From contig JADJRC010000029.1 of assembly GCA_016712415.1 (NCBI GenBank), forward strand, positions 1-44,309: DNA of 44,309 nucleotides. The letters are read 5' to 3'. Numbering within the stretch: the stretch's first letter is position 1; each line of letters begins with the position of its first letter. The translations under genes and the position numbers were made by a program. The DNA is from Lewinellaceae bacterium (GTDB taxonomy: Bacteria > Bacteroidota > Bacteroidia > Chitinophagales > Saprospiraceae). Under the pieces are notes generated by a model. The model was not told the DNA's origin. It searched no databases and saw only the letters and a program-made list of their open reading frames with translations. Positions 7,924-16,737 of the stretch are shown one piece after another.

Positions 7924-9141
7924 ATGCAACAGGTAGGGGATCGACATTCGACATTCGACATTCGTCATTACGTCATTCGACATTCGTCATTACGTCATTC
8001 GTCATTACGTCATTCGTTGGTGGGTTTGGGGCGTTCGCTTGCGGCGGGGCTGCTGTTCATCATGCTTTCTTTCCAGCCCTTTTCGCTTGCCGCCCAGACC
8101 GATACCCTGCGGCTCATCTTCGCCGGCGACATCATGGGGCACACACCGCAAATCAAGAGCGCCGAGGTCACACCCAATAAAAAATACGACTATTCGGCCT
8201 GTTTTAAATACGTAAAGCCCGTCATCGACCGCGCCGATCTGGCCATCGCCAACCTCGAACTTACCCTGCCCGGCAAACCGCCTTATACCGGATACCCCAT
8301 GTTCCGCAGCCCCGACGAACTGGCAAAAGCCGTAAAAGATGCGGGATTTGATATTCTCGTCACGGCCAACAACCACTCCAACGACAGCCGGGCCCCTGGG
8401 GTCATCAATACCATCAATACGCTGGACAAACTGGGCATACAACATACCGGCACCTTCAAAAGTCTTGAAGAGCGGAGCAGCACCTACCCGCTGATGTTGT
8501 ACAAGAACAATTTCAAACTCGCGCTGCTCAATTATACCTACGGTACCAACGGGATGCCGACCACCGCACCCACGGTGGTCAACCTGATCGATACAGTACA
8601 GATCAAAAAAGACCTGGCAGAGGCTCGTGCGCGCAAACCGCATTACATCATCGTGGTCATGCACTGGGGACTCGAATACCAGTTGAAGGAAAATGCCGAA
8701 CAGCGCAGCCTGGCCCGGCTGCTGATCCGGGAAGGCGCCGATATGGTGATCGGTTCGCACCCGCATGTCGTACAGCCAATCCGCATGGAGCGCGTCGAAA
8801 TGGCCGACGGCTCCTACAAGGAAGCCCTCGTCGTGTACTCGCTCGGCAACTTTATTTCCAACCAGCAGAAACCCCATACAGACGGGGGGATAATGTTCCA
8901 GGTGGATTTGCTGAAACAACGGGGTTCGCCCAGGATCAGTATCGGACAAAGCGGCATCATTCCTGTTTGGCGCTATGTCCACAAGCCGGCCACCGGCAAA
9001 TCAACCTTTTACACGCTGCCCGTTGCCCGCTTCGAACGCAATCCCGATCTTTTTCCCGGCATGGCAACATCGGCGCGGACAAAAATGAAGCAGTTTGTTG
9101 CGGCCCTGCGCAAACGACTGGAACTTCCGGAAATCAAATAA
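7924..9141 (+). CDS. CapA-family (PGA_cap) metallophosphoesterase-like protein
   Basis: The family is related to calcineurin-like phosphoesterases and includes CapA/PgsA of poly-gamma-glutamate capsule systems. Family motifs appear in order: FAGDIMGH, ANLELTLPG, TANNHSND, MHWGLEY, GSHPHVVQP and YSLGNF, all expected metal-site or structural positions. No capB/capC is near, so a capsule role is not implied. The open frame starts at ATG 7924, but its first 30 codons are made of CATTCGA/CATTACGT repeats (RHSSLRHSSLRHS) and are unlike the family. A start at the TTG near 8017 (LVGLGRSLAAGLLFIML) would give a clean signal peptide ending in SLAAQ. The start is therefore uncertain. It converges on the next gene with a terminator between them. 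Confidence 0.88.
   Translation: MQQVGDRHSTFDIRHYVIRHSSLRHSSLRHSLVGLGRSLAAGLLFIMLSFQPFSLAAQTDTLRLIFAGDIMGHTPQIKSAEVTPNKKYDYSACFKYVKPVIDRADLAIANLELTLPGKPPYTGYPMFRSPDELAKAVKDAGFDILVTANNHSNDSRAPGVINTINTLDKLGIQHTGTFKSLEERSSTYPLMLYKNNFKLALLNYTYGTNGMPTTAPTVVNLIDTVQIKKDLAEARARKPHYIIVVMHWGLEYQLKENAEQRSLARLLIREGADMVIGSHPHVVQPIRMERVEMADGSYKEALVVYSLGNFISNQQKPHTDGGIMFQVDLLKQRGSPRISIGQSGIIPVWRYVHKPATGKSTFYTLPVARFERNPDLFPGMATSARTKMKQFVAALRKRLELPEIK
7942..8016. repeat. Heptanucleotide repeats (CATTCGA/CATTCGT, CATTACGT)
   Basis: About ten degenerate units of 7 or 8 bp head to tail at the 5' end of the CapA frame. They are unlike the rest of the gene and probably lie in the leader, unless the upstream ATG is used. 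Confidence 0.85.
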
Positions 9142-9148
9142 TTGCTTA

Positions 9149-9182
9149 GAAACCGTCTGCCGCCCCCCTTCCGGACGGTTTC
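9149..9182. terminator. Bidirectional terminator between convergent genes
   Basis: Perfect 9-bp stem GAAACCGTC (9149-9157) with GACGGTTTC (9174-9182) and a 16-base C-rich loop, placed between the stop of the CapA gene and the stop of the sugar dehydrogenase gene. Confidence 0.65.
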
Positions 9183-11975
9183 TTACTGAACGGGGTTTGC
9201 GGCCAGGTTAAAACGCACCCAATCCACGGCGACCACCGGCAGCGCAAGGTTCTTGTCGTTTTTGATCACAAAATAAAGGTTGTGAAAACCCTTGCCGGCG
9301 CTTTCCGCCACGGGAATTACCAATTCCGAGAACTTCATCTGCTTTGGGTCGTTGAGCGCAGGCACTTCCACCTGGCCGACAAGCGCGCCGTCGGGTCCGT
9401 CCAGCCGGAGTTCTATCCGTCCGCCGCTGTATTGAAAGAACTTATCGCCCGAGCCGATACCGACCACCACGGATCCGATCCCCGTCAGGTCGCTGTGCCG
9501 GAACACAAAAAAACTGTTGTTCCGCAATTCATTCAACACGGTTTTGTCTCCATTTCCGGGCCGGTACAGAACGATTCCTTTTGAAATGCTGTCTGCCTGT
9601 TCCGCTTGCTGGAGCGCGGGGCGCAGCGCTATGGTTTCGCCTTGCTCCAGCGGCTTTTGGCTGTCGCTGCCCTTGTCGCGGTAACGCGTTTTGAGGATAT
9701 AGGTTCCGGCGCCTTTGCCGCCCTGCCCCTTCAGGGTATACTTTCCCGATACGGGCAGCGACTGTTTCGGCTTGGCCGGCGCACCGAGCGAGAGCACCCA
9801 GCGCACCATTTCACTGGCGTCCTCCTCAGAAATCTGCGTATGTGCGGTCATCGACATCTGGCCCCAGTTGCCGCCGCTGCCTTTAATGATCCGCTGGGAT
9901 AGTATGCGCACGGCCGACTCCTCCTTTCGGTAGCGATCGGCCACCGCCTGGAAGGCAGGCCCGACCACCTGGCGGTCGACAGCATGGCAGGTTTTGCAGT
10001 CGGAGCGGTCGATCAGCGTTTTGCCTTTGGCGTATTCCGTCTCCTGCGTTTCATTGTGCCATTTTTGGATGATGCTGTTGATGTCAAAACCCGTTTCCAG
10101 GTAATCAATAGTGGTCGACACGGAATCGGGGGCGATGGCGCCGTCGGCCAGCGAGCCGTCTTCCCGGTCTTCGACCACGACTTTGTAGTTCAGCACATCG
10201 CCCGGCTGGTAGAAACTGCGGTTGCGTCCGCCGAGGTCCCAATACACCACAGGCGGTTCATTGCCGACATTGATTTCGAGTCCGACGGAGTCTTTTAATC
10301 CCGAAGCATCGCTCACCAGCAGCATGACGTTGTAGGTGCCTGATTTTTCAAATACGTGGGGAATGTTATCCAGGGAAATGCCCTGTGCGGATTGCTTGTC
10401 GAAGGTCCATTTGGGACTGCCGTCGCCGAAATCGATCTCGTACGTCATCTGCTCCTCTTCAGGGTCGCGCGAGCCGGCTGCTGAAAAAACGGTGGCCAGC
10501 GGTGCTGCGCCCATGGTTTTGTCTGCCTGCAGATCGGGTACCGGCGGGCGGTTGCCGCGAATACAGTCTATGCGGCTGAGGCGAGCGTCGGGATTGCCGG
10601 TGTAGCGCTGCAAGCCGTATTCCACGATCCAGAGCGTGCCGTTCCGGTCGATCAGCATATCGATGGTGTGCAGCATTTTGATCTCTTCGGCAAACCGTTC
10701 CATATGGACGAGTTTGCCCAGCGAATCCACGGTCACGGCCATCATCCAGTTGCGCTCCCAGTCGTAAAAAATAAGTTTGCCGTTGTAATAATCCGGCAGG
10801 CGTGTGTCTTCGGGGTAGCGGTCGCTGTAATACACCGGTCCGGCCATGGCGTTGCGCGCGTCGTCGCCGAGCAATGGAAATTCGGGCGAGGGGTTATAAG
10901 GATACCAGACGATGGCGGGTTGCGCAGGGGGCAGGTCGCGCGCGCCGGTATTGTTGGGGCTGTCGTTGTACGGGTGCGCAGGGTCGAATTTTGGCCCTGA
11001 TTTATTCGTAGCGAAATCAAAATCGCGGTAAGCCTTGTTGTCGCCAAGGAAATAAGGCCATCCGAAGAAACCCGCAGCGCGAGCGCAATTCAGTTCGTCG
11101 TAGCCGGCCGGACCCCGGGCTGTGTCGGGTTCCGATGCATCGGGGCCTGATTCGCCCCAAAACAGGAAGTTTCGGCGGGCATCGATGGTAATGCGGAAGG
11201 GGTTGCGGCAGCCCATGATGTAAATCTCGGGCCGGCCCGTCATGCCCGCCAAGGAATCGAGGGAAGGCGTACTGACGGGGATATCCTTATCCGTAAACAA
11301 ATTCCCGGCCGGACACACATAAGTGCCGTCTTCCATCGGCCTGATCCGCAGAATTTTTCCGCGCAGGTCCATGGTATTCGACGACGATTTCTGGGCATCC
11401 CAGGGGCCGCGACCCGGGCGCTCGTCGACGGTGGCATAATCGTCGGTCGGGTTGGTATTGTCGCCGGTACTGAGGTACAGGTATCCGTCTTCGCCGTAGC
11501 GCAGGCAACCCGCAGAGTGGCAACATTCTTCGCGCTGAACGGGAATTTTGAGCAACACCTTTTCCGAAGCGCGGTCGAGGCTGCCGTTTTCAAAAACGAA
11601 TCGCGATATCTGGTTGACCGTTTCAGTGCCGACGGGCGAATAATACAGGTAAATCCAGTGGTTCTGCTGCCAGTTCGGATCGACGGCCAGGCCCATCAGT
11701 CCGTCTTCATTTTCAGAAATGACGGGCAACTCGTGGGCAATGTTGATCAGCCCGGTGGCGGGGTCGAACAGTTTGATCGTTCCGCGGCGCTCGATGAGCA
11801 TGATTTTGCCGTCGGGCAATTCAGCGATCTGCATTGGTTCGTTGAGCGCTTCGGCCACAACGGTTTTTTTAAAAGAAAAATGGGTGGGCCCGCTCTTTTT
11901 TCCGGGGGAGCATTGCTGAAACAAAAAGATGATCAGGACACACAGGTAGGCATTAACCCGTAAAATGTTACGCAT
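9183..11975 (-). CDS. Lipoprotein: PQQ-type sugar dehydrogenase, PKD, cytochrome c and CBM6
   Basis: 930 residues. The N-terminus has a lipobox (IIFLFQQC, Cys22), so it is anchored in the cell envelope. Residues about 35-470 form a glucose/sorbosone dehydrogenase-type propeller (EPMQIAELPDGKIMLIERRG; DGLMGLAVDPNW; RNPFRITID). Next comes a PKD domain near 480-575 (YEIDFGDGSPKW, SGTYNVMLLVSD), then a class I cytochrome c near 650-745 with haem motif CKTCH and likely axial Met in NWGQMSMTAH, and a C-terminal CBM6-like carbohydrate-binding domain starting near QQAEQADS. It probably oxidises a sugar and passes electrons through its own haem. Substrate is unknown. A larger paralog follows upstream on the same strand after a 170-bp gap. 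Confidence 0.88.
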   Translation of the reverse strand: MRNILRVNAYLCVLIIFLFQQCSPGKKSGPTHFSFKKTVVAEALNEPMQIAELPDGKIMLIERRGTIKLFDPATGLINIAHELPVISENEDGLMGLAVDPNWQQNHWIYLYYSPVGTETVNQISRFVFENGSLDRASEKVLLKIPVQREECCHSAGCLRYGEDGYLYLSTGDNTNPTDDYATVDERPGRGPWDAQKSSSNTMDLRGKILRIRPMEDGTYVCPAGNLFTDKDIPVSTPSLDSLAGMTGRPEIYIMGCRNPFRITIDARRNFLFWGESGPDASEPDTARGPAGYDELNCARAAGFFGWPYFLGDNKAYRDFDFATNKSGPKFDPAHPYNDSPNNTGARDLPPAQPAIVWYPYNPSPEFPLLGDDARNAMAGPVYYSDRYPEDTRLPDYYNGKLIFYDWERNWMMAVTVDSLGKLVHMERFAEEIKMLHTIDMLIDRNGTLWIVEYGLQRYTGNPDARLSRIDCIRGNRPPVPDLQADKTMGAAPLATVFSAAGSRDPEEEQMTYEIDFGDGSPKWTFDKQSAQGISLDNIPHVFEKSGTYNVMLLVSDASGLKDSVGLEINVGNEPPVVYWDLGGRNRSFYQPGDVLNYKVVVEDREDGSLADGAIAPDSVSTTIDYLETGFDINSIIQKWHNETQETEYAKGKTLIDRSDCKTCHAVDRQVVGPAFQAVADRYRKEESAVRILSQRIIKGSGGNWGQMSMTAHTQISEEDASEMVRWVLSLGAPAKPKQSLPVSGKYTLKGQGGKGAGTYILKTRYRDKGSDSQKPLEQGETIALRPALQQAEQADSISKGIVLYRPGNGDKTVLNELRNNSFFVFRHSDLTGIGSVVVGIGSGDKFFQYSGGRIELRLDGPDGALVGQVEVPALNDPKQMKFSELVIPVAESAGKGFHNLYFVIKNDKNLALPVVAVDWVRFNLAANPVQ

Positions 11976-12148
11976 ATTGGCAGACTTTGGGCAGCGTTTG
12001 TTTTCTCACTACCGGTTTTGAATTTCTAATTCGTCCGAAGACTTTGGGAGGTCGGTAATTGCTTATTCAAAAACTAAACCATGTTGACAATTTGCCATGT
12101 AACATAATATGGGTAATCCACTCCTGTCGCCTGAATGACAAAACCTGT

Positions 12149-15100
12149 TCAAATGTTGAAACGCAGCCAATCTATGGCTGCAACCTCCTGTGATGGGCTT
12201 TTTTCATTCTTTACAACGAAATAGAGGTCGTGAAACTGACCGTCGCTTTTTATTTGTAGCGGTAAAACAAGTTCCTGTACGGCCATTTTTCCCGGCTTGG
12301 CGGGCGCGGGAACCTCAACACTCCCGGCCAATGGCCCTGCCGGGCTGTCGAGGTGCAATTCCAGTCTGCCGCCGCTGAACTGCCGCCGGCCATCGCCGGA
12401 GCAAATCCCCACCGCAATGGAATAAATACCGGTAATATCGGTGTGTTTGAATACAAAAAAACTGTTATGGGTCAGGTCTACAAGCAAAACCGTATCGCCA
12501 TTGAAAGGGCGGTAGGTTGAAATGCGCTTCGACATGCTGTCGGCCTGCTCCGCCTGCTGAAAGGCTGCGCGCAGGGCGATAGTCTCCGTCTCCTCGATCG
12601 GCATCTGGCTATTGCTGCCCCGGTCGCGATAGGTTGCCTTGAAAATAAAAGTGCCGGGTTTGGGCTTTTTGCCTTTCTCTTTGGACGGTGGCAACACGAG
12701 CGCGTATTCCCCCGATACCGGAAATGCCTGTTTGACTTTGGCCGGTGCGCCCAGCGTCAGTATCCAGCGCACCATTTCTCCCGCATCTTCCTCCGACACC
12801 TGCGGGTGTGCGCTCATCACCACCTGCCCCCAGTTGCCTGCGCCGCCCTTGATCACCTTTTTGGAAAGGTTGCGCACGGCAAATTCATCTTTCCGATAGC
12901 GTTCGGAAACCGCTTCAAAGGAGGGGCCGTTGATCTGCCGGTCCACGGCATGACAGGTCTTGCAATCCGAGCGATCGATCAGTGTTTTCCCTTTGGCGTA
13001 CTCCGTCTGCTGCTTTGCCGATTGGTGCCCCTGGGCGATGCTCGTGATGTCGAAGCCTGTTTCGAGGTAATCGATGGTGGTGGCCACGAGTTCAGGGGGT
13101 ATGTCTCCGTTTTTAATGGAACCGTCCTCTCTGTCTTCAACCAAAACGCTGTACTGTAGCATGGCTCCGGGCTCGTAAAAACTGCGGTTTTTGCCGTTGA
13201 AGTCCCAGCGTACCAGGGGCGGTTCATTGCCCACATCGATCTTCAGGTTAACCGTTTTGGATTTTCCCGACGAATCGGTCGCTTTCAGGCGCACCGTGTA
13301 GGTTCCCGGCTTTTCAAATACATGAGAAACGGTGGACGGTAGACGGTGGACGGTATGCCGGCTCACGGGTACCTTATCTCCTTCACCCCCCGAATTACCT
13401 GCAACCATCTGTTCCCCATCCCCCGTCCACCGTCCACCGTCCCCCGTCCACCGTCTACCGTCCACCGTCCATGGCTCCGAGCCGTCGCCGAAGTCGAGCG
13501 CAAGGTCGAGCCGGTCGTTGTCGTAGTCGCGTGTCCCGGCCACGGAAAAAACAACCGTACACGGCGCCGCTCCTGCCGTTTTATCGGCCTGCAGGACCGG
13601 TACGGGCGGGCGGTTGCCGCGCACATAATCAATACGGCTCAACCGGGCATCTGGGTTTGAGGAAAACCACTGCGTCCCGTATTCGAGTACCCAGAGTGAG
13701 CCTTTTTTGTCTATGAACATATCCATAGGCCGCGACAGTTGTACGCTGTCGCCCAATTGTTCCATGCGGGCAAAATTGCCCATCGAGTCCACGGTCACGG
13801 CCATCATCCAATTGCGCATCCAGTCGTAGGTGATAAGTTTGCCGTTGTAGTAATCGGGAAATCGTGTTTCGGCAGGGTATTGGTCGCTGTAATAAACCGG
13901 TCCGGCCATGGCGTTGCGGCCGCCTTTTCCGACCAGCGGAAAATCGGGAGAGTTGCCATAGGGATACCAGATAAAGGCAGGTTGCGCAGGTGGCAGTTCG
14001 CGTGCGCCGGTATTGTTCGGGCTGTCGTTGACGGGGTGCTGCGGATCAAATGCAGCGCCCGATTTCCTCCGGGCAAAGTCAAAATCCCGGTAGGGTTTGT
14101 TGTCGCCCACGAAATACGGCCAGCCGAAGAAGCCTGCTGCGCGGGCCCGGTTTACCTCATCGTGGCCCGCAGGTCCGCGGGTGCTGTCGGGTTCGCCGGC
14201 ATCAGGCCCTACCTCACCCCAAAAGAGCAGCTTACGCCGGGTATCTACAGATATCCGGAAGGGGTTGCGGCAGCCCATGACGTAAATTTCGGGGCGACCC
14301 TTCGAAGGGGTATCCGCTTCCGGGGCGCCGCCGCCCATGGGGCCGATATGTATGTCCTTATCGGTAAACAGGTTGCCGGCGGGGCAAACGTATGACCCAT
14401 CCGGCAGGGGTTTGATCCGCAGGATTTTACCCCTGAGGTCATTGGTGTTGGACGAGGATTTCTGCGCATCCCATGGAAAGCGGCCCGATCGCTCGTCGAT
14501 GGGAGCATAACCTTCCGAATCGAACGGGTTGGTGTTGTCGCCGGTGCTGAGGTAGAGATAGCCGTCGTCGGCGTAACGCAGGCAGCCGCCGGTATGGCAA
14601 CATTCCAGCCGCTGGACGCCCACTTTTAGCAGCACTTGCTCGGAAGTGCGGTCGAGGGCGCCGTTTTCAAAAACAAAACGTGAGAGTTGGTTGACCGATT
14701 CGTCGCCCGCCGGTGAATAGTACAGATAAATCCAGTGGTTTTGCTCCCAGTTCGGGTCGATGGCAAGCCCCATCAGGCCGTCTTCTTCTTCAGAATAGAC
14801 AGGGAGTTTGTATGCAATATTGATCAGCCCGGTTTCCGGTTCAAATAATTTTATGGCGCCGCGCCGCTCAATGAGGAGGATTTTGCCGTCGGGCAACATG
14901 CCGAATTGCATGGGTTCGGTGAGTTCGCTGGCCAGGACGGTTTTTACGAAGCGGGTCGGATCAGGCTGCTCAGGGGTGCGACAGACATGATAATCAAGGC
15001 GTTTTTTTTTACCAATAGCGTACCTGATACCGCCAAGCACGTGTTGCAGAAATGCGTGTTCGCTGTAGCTCTCCGGCGTATGACCCAATGCCGTATAAAA

Positions 15101-15739
15101 CGCCCGCCCGCCATCGTACTCGTGGTACCACGACATGGGGTGATTGGCGCCGTTCGAGCCGCCTTCGTAGCTGCTTTCGTCGATGGTCAGCAGCACGTTT
15201 GTATTTGGGTTCAGGTTTTTGAAATTGTACCACTCGTCTGTACGTTGCCAGACGTCGCCCAGGTGTTTGGTGGCGGGATGGTCGTGGTTTTTTACGACCA
15301 GCGTCGCCGGTTGTATCTTGGGATGGCTGGTAAAATAGCCGCCCGCCAATCCGCCGTACCAACTCCAGCCGTATTCCGTATCTGTGGCCGAATGGATGCC
15401 TACATACCCGCCTCCGGCCTGGATGTAGCGTTCGAAAGCGGTCTCCTGCGCTGGGTTGAAAATATCGCCTGTTGTACACAGGAAAACCACCGTGTTGTAG
15501 CGGCGCAGGTTCTTTTCGTTAAAATCTTCGGCATCCTCTGTGGTGTCCACGGCAATGCCGTTATCGATACACAGTTTGCGCAGTGCTGCCGTTGCAACCG
15601 GGATGCAGGCATGGCGATAGCCTTCCGTTTTGGAAAAAATCAGGATACGCGGTGGAATATCATTCTGCTGCGAGCAGCGGGCAAGTAAAATGGTCAGTGG
15701 CAGAAGCAGGCACAAAAAAAACTTGTACAGGAGGCGCAT
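12149..15739 (-). CDS. Lipoprotein: ThuA domain fused to PQQ-type sugar dehydrogenase, PKD, cytochrome c, CBM6
   Basis: 1196 residues. A lipobox (TILLARC, Cys22) is followed by a ThuA-type domain (about 30-245: ILIFSKTEGYRHACIPVA, GGGYVGIHSATDTEY, HPMSWYHEYDGGRAFYTALG), related to trehalose-utilisation ThuA and glutamine-amidotransferase-like folds. From about 270 it follows the neighbouring 930-residue protein domain by domain: propeller, PKD, cytochrome c with CKTCH, CBM6. The pair is a clear duplication. Inside the PKD domain, between DLALDFGDGSEPW and HVFEKPGTY, about 33 extra residues (RRWTGDGGRWTGDGEQMVAG...) are coded by a GC-rich inverted repeat (13329-13470) absent from the paralog. 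Predicted role: envelope sugar oxidation linked to a sugar-metabolising ThuA-like step; the combination suggests keto-sugar handling, but that is inference. Confidence 0.88.
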   Translation of the reverse strand: MRLLYKFFLCLLLPLTILLARCSQQNDIPPRILIFSKTEGYRHACIPVATAALRKLCIDNGIAVDTTEDAEDFNEKNLRRYNTVVFLCTTGDIFNPAQETAFERYIQAGGGYVGIHSATDTEYGWSWYGGLAGGYFTSHPKIQPATLVVKNHDHPATKHLGDVWQRTDEWYNFKNLNPNTNVLLTIDESSYEGGSNGANHPMSWYHEYDGGRAFYTALGHTPESYSEHAFLQHVLGGIRYAIGKKKRLDYHVCRTPEQPDPTRFVKTVLASELTEPMQFGMLPDGKILLIERRGAIKLFEPETGLINIAYKLPVYSEEEDGLMGLAIDPNWEQNHWIYLYYSPAGDESVNQLSRFVFENGALDRTSEQVLLKVGVQRLECCHTGGCLRYADDGYLYLSTGDNTNPFDSEGYAPIDERSGRFPWDAQKSSSNTNDLRGKILRIKPLPDGSYVCPAGNLFTDKDIHIGPMGGGAPEADTPSKGRPEIYVMGCRNPFRISVDTRRKLLFWGEVGPDAGEPDSTRGPAGHDEVNRARAAGFFGWPYFVGDNKPYRDFDFARRKSGAAFDPQHPVNDSPNNTGARELPPAQPAFIWYPYGNSPDFPLVGKGGRNAMAGPVYYSDQYPAETRFPDYYNGKLITYDWMRNWMMAVTVDSMGNFARMEQLGDSVQLSRPMDMFIDKKGSLWVLEYGTQWFSSNPDARLSRIDYVRGNRPPVPVLQADKTAGAAPCTVVFSVAGTRDYDNDRLDLALDFGDGSEPWTVDGRRWTGDGGRWTGDGEQMVAGNSGGEGDKVPVSRHTVHRLPSTVSHVFEKPGTYTVRLKATDSSGKSKTVNLKIDVGNEPPLVRWDFNGKNRSFYEPGAMLQYSVLVEDREDGSIKNGDIPPELVATTIDYLETGFDITSIAQGHQSAKQQTEYAKGKTLIDRSDCKTCHAVDRQINGPSFEAVSERYRKDEFAVRNLSKKVIKGGAGNWGQVVMSAHPQVSEEDAGEMVRWILTLGAPAKVKQAFPVSGEYALVLPPSKEKGKKPKPGTFIFKATYRDRGSNSQMPIEETETIALRAAFQQAEQADSMSKRISTYRPFNGDTVLLVDLTHNSFFVFKHTDITGIYSIAVGICSGDGRRQFSGGRLELHLDSPAGPLAGSVEVPAPAKPGKMAVQELVLPLQIKSDGQFHDLYFVVKNEKSPSQEVAAIDWLRFNI
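13329..13470. repeat. Inverted heptanucleotide repeat (CCGTCCA) inside the ThuA fusion gene
   Basis: The arms 13329-13353 and 13444-13468 are perfect 25-bp reverse complements built of 7-bp words (CCGTCCA/CCGTCTA). More copies occur at 13420-13443. The loop of 90 bp is not repetitive. The whole unit is in frame and adds about 33 residues compared with the paralog. Confidence 0.9.
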
Positions 15740-15825
15740 ATCAGTTATGTTGAACGTAAAATCAGCGGTAAGGTAAAAAACGGGCAGTCGTGATCCATAG
15801 CGGCTTCACTACTTTTGCATGAAAC

Positions 15826-16722
15826 ATGAAAAAAATTGCCCTGCTGTTGTTGTTTTTCCTGTTGCTATCCCAGGTTATTTTCACCCAGCCGGAAATGGTC
15901 GCACTGCAAGGCGGTGCATTTGTAATGGGATTTGCCCATGGAGATGACGATGAGACACCGCTGCACCGGGTAGAAATCAGCCGTTTTTTTATGGCTAAAA
16001 CGGAGGTTACGGCAGCACAATTCGAGGTATTTATCGATAGCACCGGCTATCAAACCGATGCAGAACTTGGCGACGGCAGTTATACCTGGGACAGCCTCGG
16101 CTGGCATAAAATGGACAGGCTCAACTGGCGGCACACCGAAACCGGGCATTTGCGGCCCCGACAGGATTACAACTATCCGGCGCTTCACGTCAGTTGGTAC
16201 GATGCCGCCCATTACTGCAACTGGCTCAGCGATATGGCCGGTCTGGAACGGGTATACCGGTTTCTCCCCGACTCCGTCATGGCAGACCTGATGGCCGACG
16301 GCTTTCGCCTGCCTACCGAGGCGGAATGGGAATATGCCGCCGCATGGGGTATTTCCACCCAAAAAAGCGTTTATGCCGGCGCTGGCAGCCTCGGCGTCCT
16401 GGGATGGTACTCCGGCAATGCCATGCGACGCGTTCATCCAGTTGCGCAAAAGCAGGCCAATTTACTCGGTATTTACGACCTTTCGGGCAATGTATGGGAG
16501 TGGTGCCACGATTGGTACGACAAAAATTATTACGAACAAGCAAAGGGCGCCGTCAATCCGGCAGGTCCGGTTGCCGGGGAAGTGCGCGTGTTGCGTGGCG
16601 GCTCCTGGAACAACAGCGGCAAGCACTGCCGCATCGCCAACCGCACAAGCCGTTTTCCCGATTTTCGGGACGGCAGCGTGGGTTTCCGTGTGGCGCGGTT
16701 GGACAAGTCGTCGAATGATTAG
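15826..16722 (+). CDS. Formylglycine-generating enzyme-like (SUMF1/FGE-sulfatase) secreted protein
   Basis: 298 residues with a signal peptide (KKIALLLLFFLLLSQVIFTQ). The FGE-sulfatase fold is shown by FVMGFAHGDDDETPLHRVEI near the start, HVSWYDAAHYCNWLS, GFRLPTEAEWEYAA, LSGNVWEWCHDWYD, and VLRGGSWNNSGKHCRIANR followed by GSVGFRVA. True formylglycine-generating enzymes need two Cys in the segment GGS-Y-x-C-x4-C. Here the first is Asn and only the second (in KHCR) remains, so it is probably not a sulfatase-activating enzyme. Proteins of this type in Bacteroidota are often envelope or gliding-related. A TACTTTTG box lies at 15810-15817, nine bases before the ATG, so the leader would be very short. 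Confidence 0.88.
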   Translation: MKKIALLLLFFLLLSQVIFTQPEMVALQGGAFVMGFAHGDDDETPLHRVEISRFFMAKTEVTAAQFEVFIDSTGYQTDAELGDGSYTWDSLGWHKMDRLNWRHTETGHLRPRQDYNYPALHVSWYDAAHYCNWLSDMAGLERVYRFLPDSVMADLMADGFRLPTEAEWEYAAAWGISTQKSVYAGAGSLGVLGWYSGNAMRRVHPVAQKQANLLGIYDLSGNVWEWCHDWYDKNYYEQAKGAVNPAGPVAGEVRVLRGGSWNNSGKHCRIANRTSRFPDFRDGSVGFRVARLDKSSND

Positions 16723-16737
16723 CTTTTTGAGAAATTG

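Noticed and set aside
8005..8982. Long minus-strand frame opposite the CapA gene
   Set aside because: The opposite strand codes all family motifs in order; the antisense product shows no domain.
12001..12148. Possible promoter or small gene between the two sugar dehydrogenase genes
   Set aside because: No consensus promoter box, hairpin or frame of note was found.
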